Origin: CBDHDJ01 sp965261645
GTDB lineage: Bacteria > Pseudomonadota > Alphaproteobacteria > SHVV01
Reading direction: 5' to 3'
Assembly: GCA_965261645.1 (NCBI GenBank)
Contig: CBDHDJ010000004.1
Location: 496,001 to 560,000 of the forward strand
Length of the DNA stretch: 64,000 nucleotides
In this document: positions 17,422 to 25,344 of the stretch, piece by piece
How positions within the stretch are numbered: position 1 is the first letter of the stretch
Layout of the letters: every line of letters begins with the position of its first letter
Position numbers and translations under genes: made by a program
Notes under the pieces: generated by a model
Told to the model about the DNA's origin: nothing
Databases searched by the model: none
What the model saw: only the letters and a program-made list of their open reading frames with translations

Positions 17422-18765
17422 ATGCGCTTTGCGGATTACGGCAAACGGGTGGTGTTTGCCGCCTTCGACGGCCGCGAGATCACCACGGACGCCGGTGTCC
17501 TGTTACTGCGCGAACAGGCGCGCCGGATACGTCTGTTCGAACGCATGGCGGGCTGTTTCACCGATCACCGGGATCGAGAACGCCTGACCCATGCCCTTCC
17601 CGCCCTGTTGGCTCAACGGGTTTGCGGGATGGCGCTCGGCTATGAAGATATCATCGACCACGACACGCTCCGTTTCGACCCGGCCTTGAAATTGCTGGCC
17701 TCACCGCGAACCGGAGATCCCGGGACCCCGGCTCCGCTGGCCGGCAAGTCAACGCTGAACCGGCTGGAACAATCCTGGGAAACCGGCAACCGCCGCTATC
17801 ACCAGATGGTCCCCAACCTCAAGAAACTCTCCAACCTGTTCGTCACCCTGTTTCTCGACGCCCACCAGGCGCCGCCCGCGCGCATCACCCTCGATATCGA
17901 CGCCACCGACGTGGAAACCCATGGGCGCCAGGAGAACGCCTTCTTCCACGGCTATTACGAACACCGCTGTTTCCTGCCCATCTATGTCTTCTGCGGCCGC
18001 CATCTCCTGCTCGCCCAACTCCGATCCGCCAACATCGATGGCGCCAGGGGTGCGCGCAACCAGATCCGCCGCATCGTCCGGATGATCCGCGAACGATGGC
18101 CCAACGTCGACATCCTGCTGCGCGGCGACAGCGGCTTCGCGCGCGAGAACCTGATGCGTTGGTGCGAAGGAAATGCCGTGGATTACGTCTTCGGCCTGGC
18201 GCGCAACGATGTTCTGCTCAAGAAAGCACAGAGGGTCCGCGGCAAGGCCGCCATAGCCATGATCGAAACCGGCCAGCCGGTCCGCGCCTACGGCGATTTC
18301 CACCACATCACCAAATCCAGAACCTGGGCCCGGCCCCGGCGCGTCATCGCCAAGGTCGAACACAAGCCCGGACACGAACAGCGCTGCCGCTTCCTCGTCA
18401 CCTCCCTCAATCGCCATCAAGTCCCGCCCAGGGAACTCTACGAAGACACCTATTGTCCACGCGGCAACATGGAAAACCGCATCAAGGACTGCCAACTCGA
18501 TCTGTTCGCCAATCGCATGAGCGCGCACGCCTACAAAGCCAACCAGCTCCGCCTGCTCCTCGCCGCCTTCGCCTATGTCCTCATCGACGGTATCCGCCGC
18601 GTCGCCCTGAAAAACACGACCCTGGCCAAGGCCGTCCCCAATACCATCCGCCTGAAACTTCTGAAGCTCAGCGCCAAAGTCATCAACTCCGTGCGACGCA
18701 TCAACCCGGATTTCTCACCTGAGAGTTACCCTGATTCTGAATATCTATTGGAACCAGGCGTTTAG
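17422..18765 (+). CDS. IS1380 family transposase (copy 1)
   Basis: A 447-residue DDE transposase. Its start region is MRFADYGKRVVFAAFDGREI. IS1380 hallmarks are DIDATDVETHGRQENAFFHG (catalytic Asp region), LLRGDSGFARENLMRWCE (second Asp) and the late NRIKDCQLDLFANR-type segment that carries the final acidic residue. It is very similar to the copy at 19937. Its last 20 residues (after RRIN) differ from copy 2 and read into a 61-bp tandem repeat, so the natural C-terminus was probably replaced by recombination. Confidence 0.9.
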   Translation: MRFADYGKRVVFAAFDGREITTDAGVLLLREQARRIRLFERMAGCFTDHRDRERLTHALPALLAQRVCGMALGYEDIIDHDTLRFDPALKLLASPRTGDPGTPAPLAGKSTLNRLEQSWETGNRRYHQMVPNLKKLSNLFVTLFLDAHQAPPARITLDIDATDVETHGRQENAFFHGYYEHRCFLPIYVFCGRHLLLAQLRSANIDGARGARNQIRRIVRMIRERWPNVDILLRGDSGFARENLMRWCEGNAVDYVFGLARNDVLLKKAQRVRGKAAIAMIETGQPVRAYGDFHHITKSRTWARPRRVIAKVEHKPGHEQRCRFLVTSLNRHQVPPRELYEDTYCPRGNMENRIKDCQLDLFANRMSAHAYKANQLRLLLAAFAYVLIDGIRRVALKNTTLAKAVPNTIRLKLLKLSAKVINSVRRINPDFSPESYPDSEYLLEPGV

Positions 18766-18826
18766 CCCGGATTTCTCACCTGAGAGTTACCCGGATTCTG
18801 AATATCTATTGGAACCAGGCGTTTAG
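18705..18826. repeat. 61-bp tandem duplication after IS1380 copy 1
   Basis: Two adjacent units, 18705-18765 and 18766-18826, are identical except for one base (ccctgatt versus cccggatt). Each starts CCCGGATTTCTCACC and ends GGCGTTTAG. The first unit encodes the final codons and stop of the transposase frame. CCCGGATTTCTCAC is the inverse of the GTGAGAxxTCCGGG motifs seen at 21510 and 21597, so the unit may contain an IS1380 terminal repeat. Confidence 0.85.
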
Positions 18827-18869
18827 AGGGATTTTCAGGGACCGTTAAAAATACACGGTGTTTTTCGGA

Positions 18870-19817
18870 TCAGCGCCGTTTCCTGTCCGGCGGCGGGAGG
18901 GTTTGCACGGCTTTGGCGAGCCATCGCAAGGCGCCCGGCGTCGCCGACCAGTTCTCCCTGTTTTGCAGCACATAGACGACGGCTTCTTCGTGTGAGCCCA
19001 GCGTGTAGTGATCCTCCGGGTATTCGGGGACCGGCGTGGCGCCGGTCAACAGGGCGGGGACGTGAGGGTTGCACTTCCAGGCGGCCGCCAAGGCGGCGTG
19101 CGCCCCGCTCTCGTCGCCCTTGCGCAAGGCCAGCAGGGTCCTGGCGTAGGCCCAGTCCGCGAAGACATCGTCATCGTAAGTGGCGAGCAGTTCCTCCAGG
19201 GCGCCGTGATCGCCGGCGGCGAGCAGCCACGACGCCAGGCCGTGGCGCAGGCCCTGATTGTCATTCGGGTTGAGGCGTAGCATCTCCCGGTAATGATCGA
19301 TCGCAGCCGTGCGCTCGCCCTCCTGCCACAGGCATTCGGCGAGACCGGCGCGGGCGCGCATGTAGGGGCGGGTCTCCAGGATGACCCAGAAGTGGCCGGC
19401 ATCGCGCTCGAAGGCTTGCCGCCCAAGCGCCCATTCCCCGGCAGCGACGCCGGCCTGGTAATGGCGCCGCGCCTCGGCGAGGGTCTTCGCCTCCTCCTCG
19501 GCCAGCAGAACATGGGCGTCGGCGCAGAGATCGGAGATCTCCAGCGCCCTTTTGGCCAGCCCGATACGCTTGCCCGGCGTCTCCGCCTCCCAGGCGTCAT
19601 AGATGAGATCCCGGGCGCGCGCCAACGCCTCCTCTTCCCCGCCGGCGGGACCGTCCGGCGACATCCCACCAGCGAGCTTGGCCATCGTCCTCTCCATGGC
19701 GCGCCGGTCGGGCACCGGCGGCAAGGGCGGCGCGGCGGCCTTTTGCCCGCGCCCCGCGGACGCATTCTTCTTGTTCTTATGGCGGTTCTTGCTGACCGGC
19801 ACGGCATCCTCGGACAA
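18870..19817 (-). CDS. Tetratricopeptide-repeat protein (ST7-like)
   Basis: A 315-residue soluble protein. The N-terminal 40 residues are basic and low-complexity (KNRHKNKKNASAGRG). From about residue 75 helical TPR-like repeats follow (AWEAETPGKRIGLAKRALEI, ADAHVLLAEEEAKTLAEARR, YMRARAGLAECLWQEGERTA, IDHYREMLRLNPNDNQGLRH). The pattern resembles bacterial ST7-like TPR proteins. The role is presumably protein-protein scaffolding. It is the only non-transposase gene between two IS1380 transposases, so it may be composite-transposon cargo. Confidence 0.8.
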   Translation of the reverse strand: MSEDAVPVSKNRHKNKKNASAGRGQKAAAPPLPPVPDRRAMERTMAKLAGGMSPDGPAGGEEEALARARDLIYDAWEAETPGKRIGLAKRALEISDLCADAHVLLAEEEAKTLAEARRHYQAGVAAGEWALGRQAFERDAGHFWVILETRPYMRARAGLAECLWQEGERTAAIDHYREMLRLNPNDNQGLRHGLASWLLAAGDHGALEELLATYDDDVFADWAYARTLLALRKGDESGAHAALAAAWKCNPHVPALLTGATPVPEYPEDHYTLGSHEEAVVYVLQNRENWSATPGALRWLAKAVQTLPPPDRKRR

Positions 19818-19936
19818 TCGACGGGCAACCCCAGCAGGATAACAGAAGACGCCGCGAGGCCGTCAACGGGGCTCGCGGCAGGACCGGCAAAGCCGCAATA
19901 TACGGTGCCTGAGCAACGATCGGCGAGGAGGAACGG

Positions 19937-21304
19937 ATGCGCTTTTCGGATTTCGGCAAACGGGTGGTGTTCGCCGCCTTCGACGGCGGCGAGATCACCA
20001 CCGACGCCGGCGTCCTGCTGTTGCGCGAGCGGGCGCACCGGATACGCCTGTTCGAACGCATGGCGGCCTGCTTCACCGACCGGCGCGACCCCGCCAGGGC
20101 GGTCCACACGCTCCCCGCTCTCCTGGCCCAGCGGGTCGCGGGCATCGCCCTGGGTTACGAAGACATCAACGATCACGACGCCTTGCGCCACGACCCGGCG
20201 TGCAAGCTCCTCGCCGGCTGTGACGGCGAACCGGTCCCGGCCGGCGGCAAGGCTCCGCCAGCACTGGCCGGCAAGTCGACGCTGAACCGCGTCGAGCACG
20301 CCTGGAATACCGGCGATCGCCGATACCATCAGATCTCCGCCAACCTCAAGAAGCTTTCCAACCTGTTCGTCACCCTGTTTCTCGACGCCCACCAGACACC
20401 GCCCGCGCGCATCACCCTCGATATCGACGCCACCGACGTGGAAACCCACGGGCGCCAGGAGAACGCCTTCTTCCACGGCTATTACGAACACCGCTGCTTC
20501 CTGCCGCTCTATGTCTTCTGCGGCCGCCATCTCCTGCTCGCCCAGCTCCGGCCGGCCAACATCGACGGCGCCAGGGGCGCGCGCAACCAGATCCGCCGCA
20601 TCGTCCGGATGATCCGCGAGCGCTGGCCCAACGTCGACATCCTGGTGCGCGCGGACAGCGGCTTCGCACGCGAGAACCTGATGCGCTGGTGCGAGGGCAA
20701 CGCCGTGGACTACGTCTTCGGCCTGGCGCGCAACGAGGTCCTGCTCAAGAAAACCCGCCGGACCCGCGGCAAGGCCGCCATGGCCATGATCGAAACCGGC
20801 CAGCCGGTCCGCGCCTACGGCGATTTCCACCACATGACCAAGTCCGGATCCTGGGCCCGGCCCCGGCGCGTCATCGCCAAGGTCGAGCACAGGCCCGGAC
20901 ACCAACAGCGCTGCCGCTTCCTCGTCACCTCCCTCGACCGCCATCAAGTCCCGCCCGGGGAACTCTACGAAGACATCTACTGCCCGCGCGGCGACATGGA
21001 AAACCGCATCAAGGACTGCCAGCTCGACCTGTTCGCCAACCGCATGAGCGCGCACACCTACAAGGCCAACCAATTGCGCCTGATCTTCGCCGCCTTCGCC
21101 TACGTCCTCATCGACGGTATCCGCCGCGTCGCCTTGAAAAACACCGCCCTGGCCAACGCCGCTCCCTCAACCATCCGTCTCAAGCTGCTCAAGATCGGCG
21201 CCAGGGTCGTCAACTCCGTACGGCGCATCAAACTCTCCCTACCCGACGCTTGTCCCAACAAAACCCTGTTCTTTACGGCACACGCCGCTCTGGCGCCCCC
21301 ATAA
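19937..21304 (+). CDS. IS1380 family transposase (copy 2)
   Basis: A 455-residue transposase preceded by a GAGGAGG ribosome-binding site. It is nearly the same as copy 1 from MRFSDFGKRVVFAAFDGGEI through DIDATDVETHGRQENAFFHG, LVRADSGFARENLMRWCE and MENRIKDCQLDLFANRMSAH. Unlike copy 1 it keeps a family-typical C-terminus (SVRRIKLSLPDACPN...). It is in direct orientation relative to copy 1. It appears intact and could mobilise the intervening TPR gene. Confidence 0.9.
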   Translation: MRFSDFGKRVVFAAFDGGEITTDAGVLLLRERAHRIRLFERMAACFTDRRDPARAVHTLPALLAQRVAGIALGYEDINDHDALRHDPACKLLAGCDGEPVPAGGKAPPALAGKSTLNRVEHAWNTGDRRYHQISANLKKLSNLFVTLFLDAHQTPPARITLDIDATDVETHGRQENAFFHGYYEHRCFLPLYVFCGRHLLLAQLRPANIDGARGARNQIRRIVRMIRERWPNVDILVRADSGFARENLMRWCEGNAVDYVFGLARNEVLLKKTRRTRGKAAMAMIETGQPVRAYGDFHHMTKSGSWARPRRVIAKVEHRPGHQQRCRFLVTSLDRHQVPPGELYEDIYCPRGDMENRIKDCQLDLFANRMSAHTYKANQLRLIFAAFAYVLIDGIRRVALKNTALANAAPSTIRLKLLKIGARVVNSVRRIKLSLPDACPNKTLFFTAHAALAPP

Positions 21305-21460
21305 TCCCAACTCATCGGCGGCAATCGAGATAAAGGCACGGCGCCTCCCGGAGGCGAAACTCTCCTCATGCCCGAAATCAACGAAAATCTATCATTCCCG
21401 GACCCAGCCACACCATCCCGCCCACTCTATCCCGCCAAAAAAACAACCCCGGCCCGCGGG

Positions 21461-21610
21461 CACTCAGATCAGCCCAACGGAGCGCAAATCCAACGCCTAA
21501 AAAACGCTCGTGAGATATCCGGGTCAAAGCCCGACCCACCACGCCGACACTCAAATCAGCCCGATCACTCTCAAATGCAGCGCCTCAAAACGCCTCGTGA
21601 GAAGTCCGGG
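21461..21610. repeat. Diverged 63-bp direct repeats downstream of IS1380 copy 2
   Basis: Units 21461-21523 and 21548-21610 share CACTCAxATCAGCCC, then AACGCC/CGCCTC text and end CGTGAGAxxTCCGGG. The terminal GTGAGA..TCCGGG is the inverse of the CCCGGATTTCTCAC found in the repeats at 18705, so both may be IS1380 right ends left by successive events. Confidence 0.6.
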
Positions 21611-21742
21611 CGAATCCGAATCCTTACCCGCTTACCCCTACTTACCGCTTAGCGCTTACCTGTCAGGAGATGTCTGGATTTATAATGAATCCGCTTTCGG
21701 AACGCTTACGGTTGACAAAATCAGATTTGTCGCAGACAAAAG

Positions 21743-21776
21743 AAACCCCCGAAAACATTAATGTTTTCGGGGGTTT
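21743..21776 (-). terminator. Perfect 34-bp palindrome, probable tRNA terminator
   Basis: AAACCCCCGAAAACATT is followed directly by its exact reverse complement. It lies 4 bp beyond the CCA end of the tRNA remnant on the minus strand, the usual place of a rho-independent terminator for that tRNA, and thus marks original chromosomal flank. Confidence 0.75.
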
Positions 21777-21780
21777 GCCT

Positions 21781-21825
21781 TGGTTGCGGGGGTAGGATTC
21801 GAACCTACGACCTTCAGGTTATGAG
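21781..21825 (-). tRNA. 3' half of tRNA-fMet (CAT): integrase attachment-site remnant
   Basis: Reading the minus strand, CTCATAACCTGAAGGTCGTA continues into the TTCGAAT T-loop and ends CCCCCGCAACCA. This contains the CAT anticodon, variable loop, T arm, acceptor 3' strand and CCA of an initiator tRNA. The 5' half (acceptor 5' strand and D arm) is missing: after ATGAG the plus-strand text (tttgcctagg) no longer fits. Integration into a tRNA 3' end leaves exactly such a partial copy at one boundary, here next to the integrase at 22045. The complete tRNA should lie at the far end of the element, outside this window. Confidence 0.75.
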
Positions 21826-22044
21826 TTTGCCTAGGAGTTAAGATGACAATTGCAGTCATGCGCGCGCAGGGATGCGCTGATGTGTGATAATTGGCTATTT
21901 TACAAGGCATTCGTGGACGGTGCAAAAGCCGATTACCATGACAAGCGTGCGCACGGATGCGCAGAACTTATAATCCTGATGATTCCCATGTGATTCCCAG
22001 TATGATATGGTGCTTCCCATTGCCGGACACACCGGGAACCCACC

Positions 22045-23217
22045 ATGCCCGCTCAGATCAAGATCACCAAGCGAACCGTCGACAGGATCACCGGCGACGG
22101 ATCGGACAGGTTCTACTGGGACGGCGATCTCGCCGGTTTCGGCCTGCGTGTCCGCGCCTCGGGACGCAAGTATTACGTGGTCCAGTTCCGCGCCAACGGG
22201 CGGCTGCGCCGCATGACCCTGGGTCGTCATGGGGCAGTGACGCCGGAGACCGCACGGCGGCGCGCCATGGCGCTGATCTCGGAGGCCAAGGGCGGTAAGG
22301 ATCCGGCCGCCCTCCGGGACAAGGGCCGCAAGGCGGCAACGATGAAGGTGCTCGGCAAGCGGTTTCTGGAAGAGTACGTCCCGGTCCATTGCAAGCCGAG
22401 CACGGCCTACGAGTACCGCCGTTCGGTGAAGTTCTTCATCGACCCCAGGATCGGAACCCGCAAGGTGACGGAGATCCAGCGGAGCGACATCGCCGAACTG
22501 CACCATGGCATGCGGGAAACGCCCTATCAGGCCAACCGGACCCTCGGGGTGCTTTCAAAAATGTTCAACTTGGCCGAGTTGTGGGGCCTGCGCCCCGACG
22601 GCTCAAACCCTTGCCTGCACGTCAAGCGCTACAAGGAGGAGAAGCGTGAACGATTCCTGAGCGCGGAGGAGTTCACCCGGCTTGGCCAGGTTCTCGACGA
22701 GATTCTGGGGGACGGATCGGAGACCCGCTCGGCGGTAGCCGCAATCCGTCTCCTGATGCTGACCGGCTGCCGACTGTCGGAGATCCAGAAGCTGCGCTGG
22801 GACCATGTCGATCTCGATGTGGGTGAGCTGAAGTTGCCCGACACCAAGACTGGTGGCCGAGCGGTTCCGCTTGCGCCCTCTGCGGTGCGGTTGCTGAACA
22901 CCCTGCCCCACGATGAGGACAATCCGTGGGTGATCGCAGGCCGCAAACCGGGCTGGCACCTCACTGACCTGCAGCATCCCTGGCAGCGTATCCGAGCCCG
23001 CGCCGGACTCGACGGGGTGAGAATTCACGACCTCCGCCATTCGTTCGCTTCCCGCGCGCTGGCGCTCGGCGAGGGCTTGACCATGATCGGCAAATTGCTG
23101 GGACACACGCAGGTCCAGACGACCGCTCGATACGCCCATCTCGCCCGCGACACCGTCAAGGCATCCGCCGCGCGCATCGGAGACAGCATCGACCGAGACC
23201 TCGATGCCGCGGAATAG
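22045..23217 (+). CDS. Tyrosine recombinase / integrase (DUF4102 type)
   Basis: A 390-residue phage-type integrase. Residues 1-80 form the DUF4102 arm-binding domain (IKITKRTVDRITG, WDGDLAGFGLRVRASGRKYY), followed by a SAM-like core-binding domain and the catalytic domain. All catalytic signatures are present: Arg in TGCRLSEIQKLRW, Lys in TKTGGRAVPL, HDLRHSF, LLGHTQVQTT and Tyr in ARYAHL. It sits 220 bp from the tRNA-fMet remnant and points away from it, as in P4-like elements and genomic islands. It probably catalysed insertion of the DNA lying to its right. Confidence 0.92.
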   Translation: MPAQIKITKRTVDRITGDGSDRFYWDGDLAGFGLRVRASGRKYYVVQFRANGRLRRMTLGRHGAVTPETARRRAMALISEAKGGKDPAALRDKGRKAATMKVLGKRFLEEYVPVHCKPSTAYEYRRSVKFFIDPRIGTRKVTEIQRSDIAELHHGMRETPYQANRTLGVLSKMFNLAELWGLRPDGSNPCLHVKRYKEEKRERFLSAEEFTRLGQVLDEILGDGSETRSAVAAIRLLMLTGCRLSEIQKLRWDHVDLDVGELKLPDTKTGGRAVPLAPSAVRLLNTLPHDEDNPWVIAGRKPGWHLTDLQHPWQRIRARAGLDGVRIHDLRHSFASRALALGEGLTMIGKLLGHTQVQTTARYAHLARDTVKASAARIGDSIDRDLDAAE

Positions 23218-23252
23218 TGCAGCATCCGAGACCCCGCAGATCGGAATGGCCT

Positions 23253-23675
23253 TTATCCCCCGATCCGAAAATCCAAGAAACCCGCCGGTGTCAAAATCGG
23301 AATATCGTTAAACGGAGACATCTCCAGAAGGTCCCGATCGCCCGTAACCAGACAATCCGCTTCTCCCATCAGCGCCGTCTCGAGCAGCTTGTCATCATCC
23401 GGATCGCGACATCCGAGCTTCGCGCCAGCGATCGAAACCCATTCCGAGACCGCTTCGAGTTGAGCCAGATAGACCGCTCTGACTTCCCGGCCAACGTATC
23501 GGTCGAACTTCGGACGATGGAAACGGCTTCGAAGCTCCTCGAACGTCTCGTTGGAAAACAGCAGCACACCGTTCTCCGACCGCACCGCATCCACAACCGT
23601 GCGGGGCGGCCCGTCCGGGCGAAGCACCGCGCTGATCAGGACATTGGTGTCAAGAACAACGCGCTCAGCTTTCAT
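23253..23675 (-). CDS. PIN-domain toxin of a type II toxin-antitoxin pair
   Basis: A 140-residue putative ribonuclease. The acidic PIN residues are visible: D9 in VVLDTNVLISA, E in ETFEELRSRF, D in CRDPDDDKLLETAL, and the TGDRDLL segment with its final Asp. The family cleaves RNA in a Mg2+-dependent way and is neutralised by a cognate antitoxin. The start overlaps the antitoxin stop by 11 bp. The last residues (ILTPAGFLDF) match COG1569-type PIN toxins. Confidence 0.88.
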   Translation of the reverse strand: MKAERVVLDTNVLISAVLRPDGPPRTVVDAVRSENGVLLFSNETFEELRSRFHRPKFDRYVGREVRAVYLAQLEAVSEWVSIAGAKLGCRDPDDDKLLETALMGEADCLVTGDRDLLEMSPFNDIPILTPAGFLDFRIGG

Positions 23676-23937
23676 CCGCCAGAAGCGGCTCCAGCCCGGC
23701 CTCCGTCAAGCCGTTCGCGGAGGCTTCCTCACCCAAGGCGTCCATCGTCATTGTCAGACGCTCCCAGGCGGCGCCGCGAAGCCGCTCATAGTGTTGCATC
23801 GACATCATCACACCGACCGCTCTGCCATTCTTGGTCACGCGCACCGGTGCGCTCTGCACGGCGTCGAGCAAGTAACCGAAGCGGTTCTTGGCGTCCCTGG
23901 CGGCAATCTTTCTCATAAGAGCCATAATAGCTAACAT
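23665..23937 (-). CDS. Phd/YefM-type antitoxin
   Basis: A 90-residue antitoxin. The N-terminal DNA-binding part KIAARDAKNRFGYLLDAVQS is followed by VRVTKNGRAVGVMMSMQHYE, the typical Phd/YefM fold, and a flexible acidic C-terminus for toxin binding. Three in-frame ATGs (23937, 23925, 23916) are possible. An AGGAGG lies just 2 bp before the first, and a 20-bp palindrome spans the first two, so the operator overlaps translation initiation. It forms an operon with the PIN toxin. Confidence 0.85.
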   Translation of the reverse strand: MLAIMALMRKIAARDAKNRFGYLLDAVQSAPVRVTKNGRAVGVMMSMQHYERLRGAAWERLTMTMDALGEEASANGLTEAGLEPLLADES

Positions 23938-23940
23938 GGC
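23921..23940. promoter_or_regulatory. Palindromic operator over the antitoxin start
   Basis: gccataatagctaacatggc is a palindrome: outer arms GCCAT/ATGGC and inner TAGCTA. Phd/YefM antitoxins repress their own promoter by binding such short palindromes, so this is the likely autoregulatory site. Confidence 0.6.
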
Positions 23941-24017
23941 CTCCTTTTACAATTGCACCTACATCCCAGCTTCGCGCCGGACAGCCTCGGTAGAGACGTT
24001 GTCACACTATTGTCCGG

Positions 24018-24373
24018 TTAATTGTTGAATAGATTCAATTGGTTGTCTATTTGCGACTGGCCGCATCTGTTTTCGTGTCCGGCAAGTGCCTGAGATAAGG
24101 GCATTCTTTCGAATAGAGAGACCGAGAGAATCTGGAGCAAAGTGTAGAGCGAGGCGTCCAGGTCGAGCCGCTTCTTGACGATGGCGACCAGGACGTAGAC
24201 CGAGACGGCGATCCAGATCTGCGTTTTCACCGCGTTTTCCGAGGTGCCGTAGAACCGTTTGATGCGAAGATGCTGCTTGATCCACTTGAAGAAAAGCTCA
24301 ACCTGCCAACGGCTCTTGTAGAGCGCGCAGATGGTAGGCGCCGACAGGGCGAAGTTGTTGGTGATGAACACCA
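24018..24373 (-). pseudogene. IS4-family transposase, C-terminal piece
   Basis: It encodes VFITNNFALSAPTICALYKS then RWQVELFFKWIKQHLRIKRF, the YREK-type signature of IS4 transposases (catalytic Glu in VELFFKWIK), and ends at QLNLFNN. It is cut from its upstream part by the IS21 element at 24374. The piece joins in order with 26955-27410 and 28694-29062, together making one nearly complete transposase. Confidence 0.88.
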
Positions 24374-24573
24374 TGTCAACGGCGGAGCAAAATTAGTCCA
24401 CCCGGGCGGAGTAAAACTAGTCCACTTAACGTTATGCGGTACGCGGTGTTGGGGGGTTGTCCCGGTAGTCCATAGGAGGGACCCGCGCTGCTTCGTGTAG
24501 CGCTTGCGTTACGCGGAGCGAAGCAGCGTGGGAGGTTCCTGTGGACCCACCGGGTCAACCATTGCACCGGCGG

Positions 24574-25344
24574 TTAAGCAGGTATTTTGGGGAATTTCCG
24601 CCGTTTTTGGCTTTGGTTGAGACGATAGCTCTCGCCGTTCATTTCCAGGATATGGACATGGTGGGTGAGGCGGTCCAGCAAAGCCCCGGTCAGGCGTTCC
24701 GAGCCGAATATCTCCGTCCACTCATCGAACGGCAAGTTGGAGGTCACCAGGATTGAGCCCCGCTCGTAGCGCTGGCTGAAGACTTCGAACAGCAGCTCGG
24801 CGCCGGTCTTCGAGAGCGGCACGAAGCCGAGTTCGTCGATGATCAGAAGGTGATACTTTGCCAGTTGCTTCTGCAGGCGCAACAGGCGTTTTTCATCCCT
24901 GGCCTCCATCAGTTCATGAACCAGGGCAGCGGCCGTGAGGAAGCCGACGGAGAGCCCCTTTTGGCAGGCCGCCAGACCGAGACCGAGGGCGATATGGGTC
25001 TTGCCGGTTCCGCTGTTGCCGAGCGCGATGATATTCTCACGACGCTCGACGTATTCGCATCGCGCCAACTCCAGAACCAGCATCTTGTTGAGCGATGCGA
25101 TGGCCTTGAAGTCGAAGCTGTCGAGGCTTTTGACGGCGGGGAACCTGGCCTGTCTGATCCGCCGCTCGACCATGCGGCGCTCACGGTCGATCAGTTCCAA
25201 CTCGGTCAGACGGACAAGATACCGCACATGGTCGGCGCCCTCGGTGGCGCATTGGCGGGCCAGCTTGTCGTATTCGCGCAGGAACGTCGGCAGTTTCAGG
25301 GTCTTGAGGTGATGGGCCAGCAACACTTGCGGCGTATCGGTCAT
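24574..25344 (-). CDS. istB: IS21-family helper ATPase IstB
   Basis: A 256-residue AAA+ ATPase. The start at 25344 (MTDTPQVLLAHHLKTLKLPT) overlaps the istA stop as ATGA. Walker A is GNSGTGKTH, Walker B is LLIIDELGFVPLS, and the sensor is LVTSNLPFDEW. IstB assembles on target DNA and activates the IstA transposase. Complete and probably functional. Confidence 0.92.
   Translation of the reverse strand: MTDTPQVLLAHHLKTLKLPTFLREYDKLARQCATEGADHVRYLVRLTELELIDRERRMVERRIRQARFPAVKSLDSFDFKAIASLNKMLVLELARCEYVERRENIIALGNSGTGKTHIALGLGLAACQKGLSVGFLTAAALVHELMEARDEKRLLRLQKQLAKYHLLIIDELGFVPLSKTGAELLFEVFSQRYERGSILVTSNLPFDEWTEIFGSERLTGALLDRLTHHVHILEMNGESYRLNQSQKRRKFPKIPA

Noticed and set aside
19046..21073. 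675-codon minus-strand frame across IS1380 copy 2 and the TPR gene
   Set aside because: Antisense of the transposase, then an out-of-frame reading of the TPR gene.
18705..21610. Possible CRISPR-like repeats near the IS1380 copies
   Set aside because: Only two units each, adjacent or diverged, without regular spacers; better explained as IS ends and tandem duplication.
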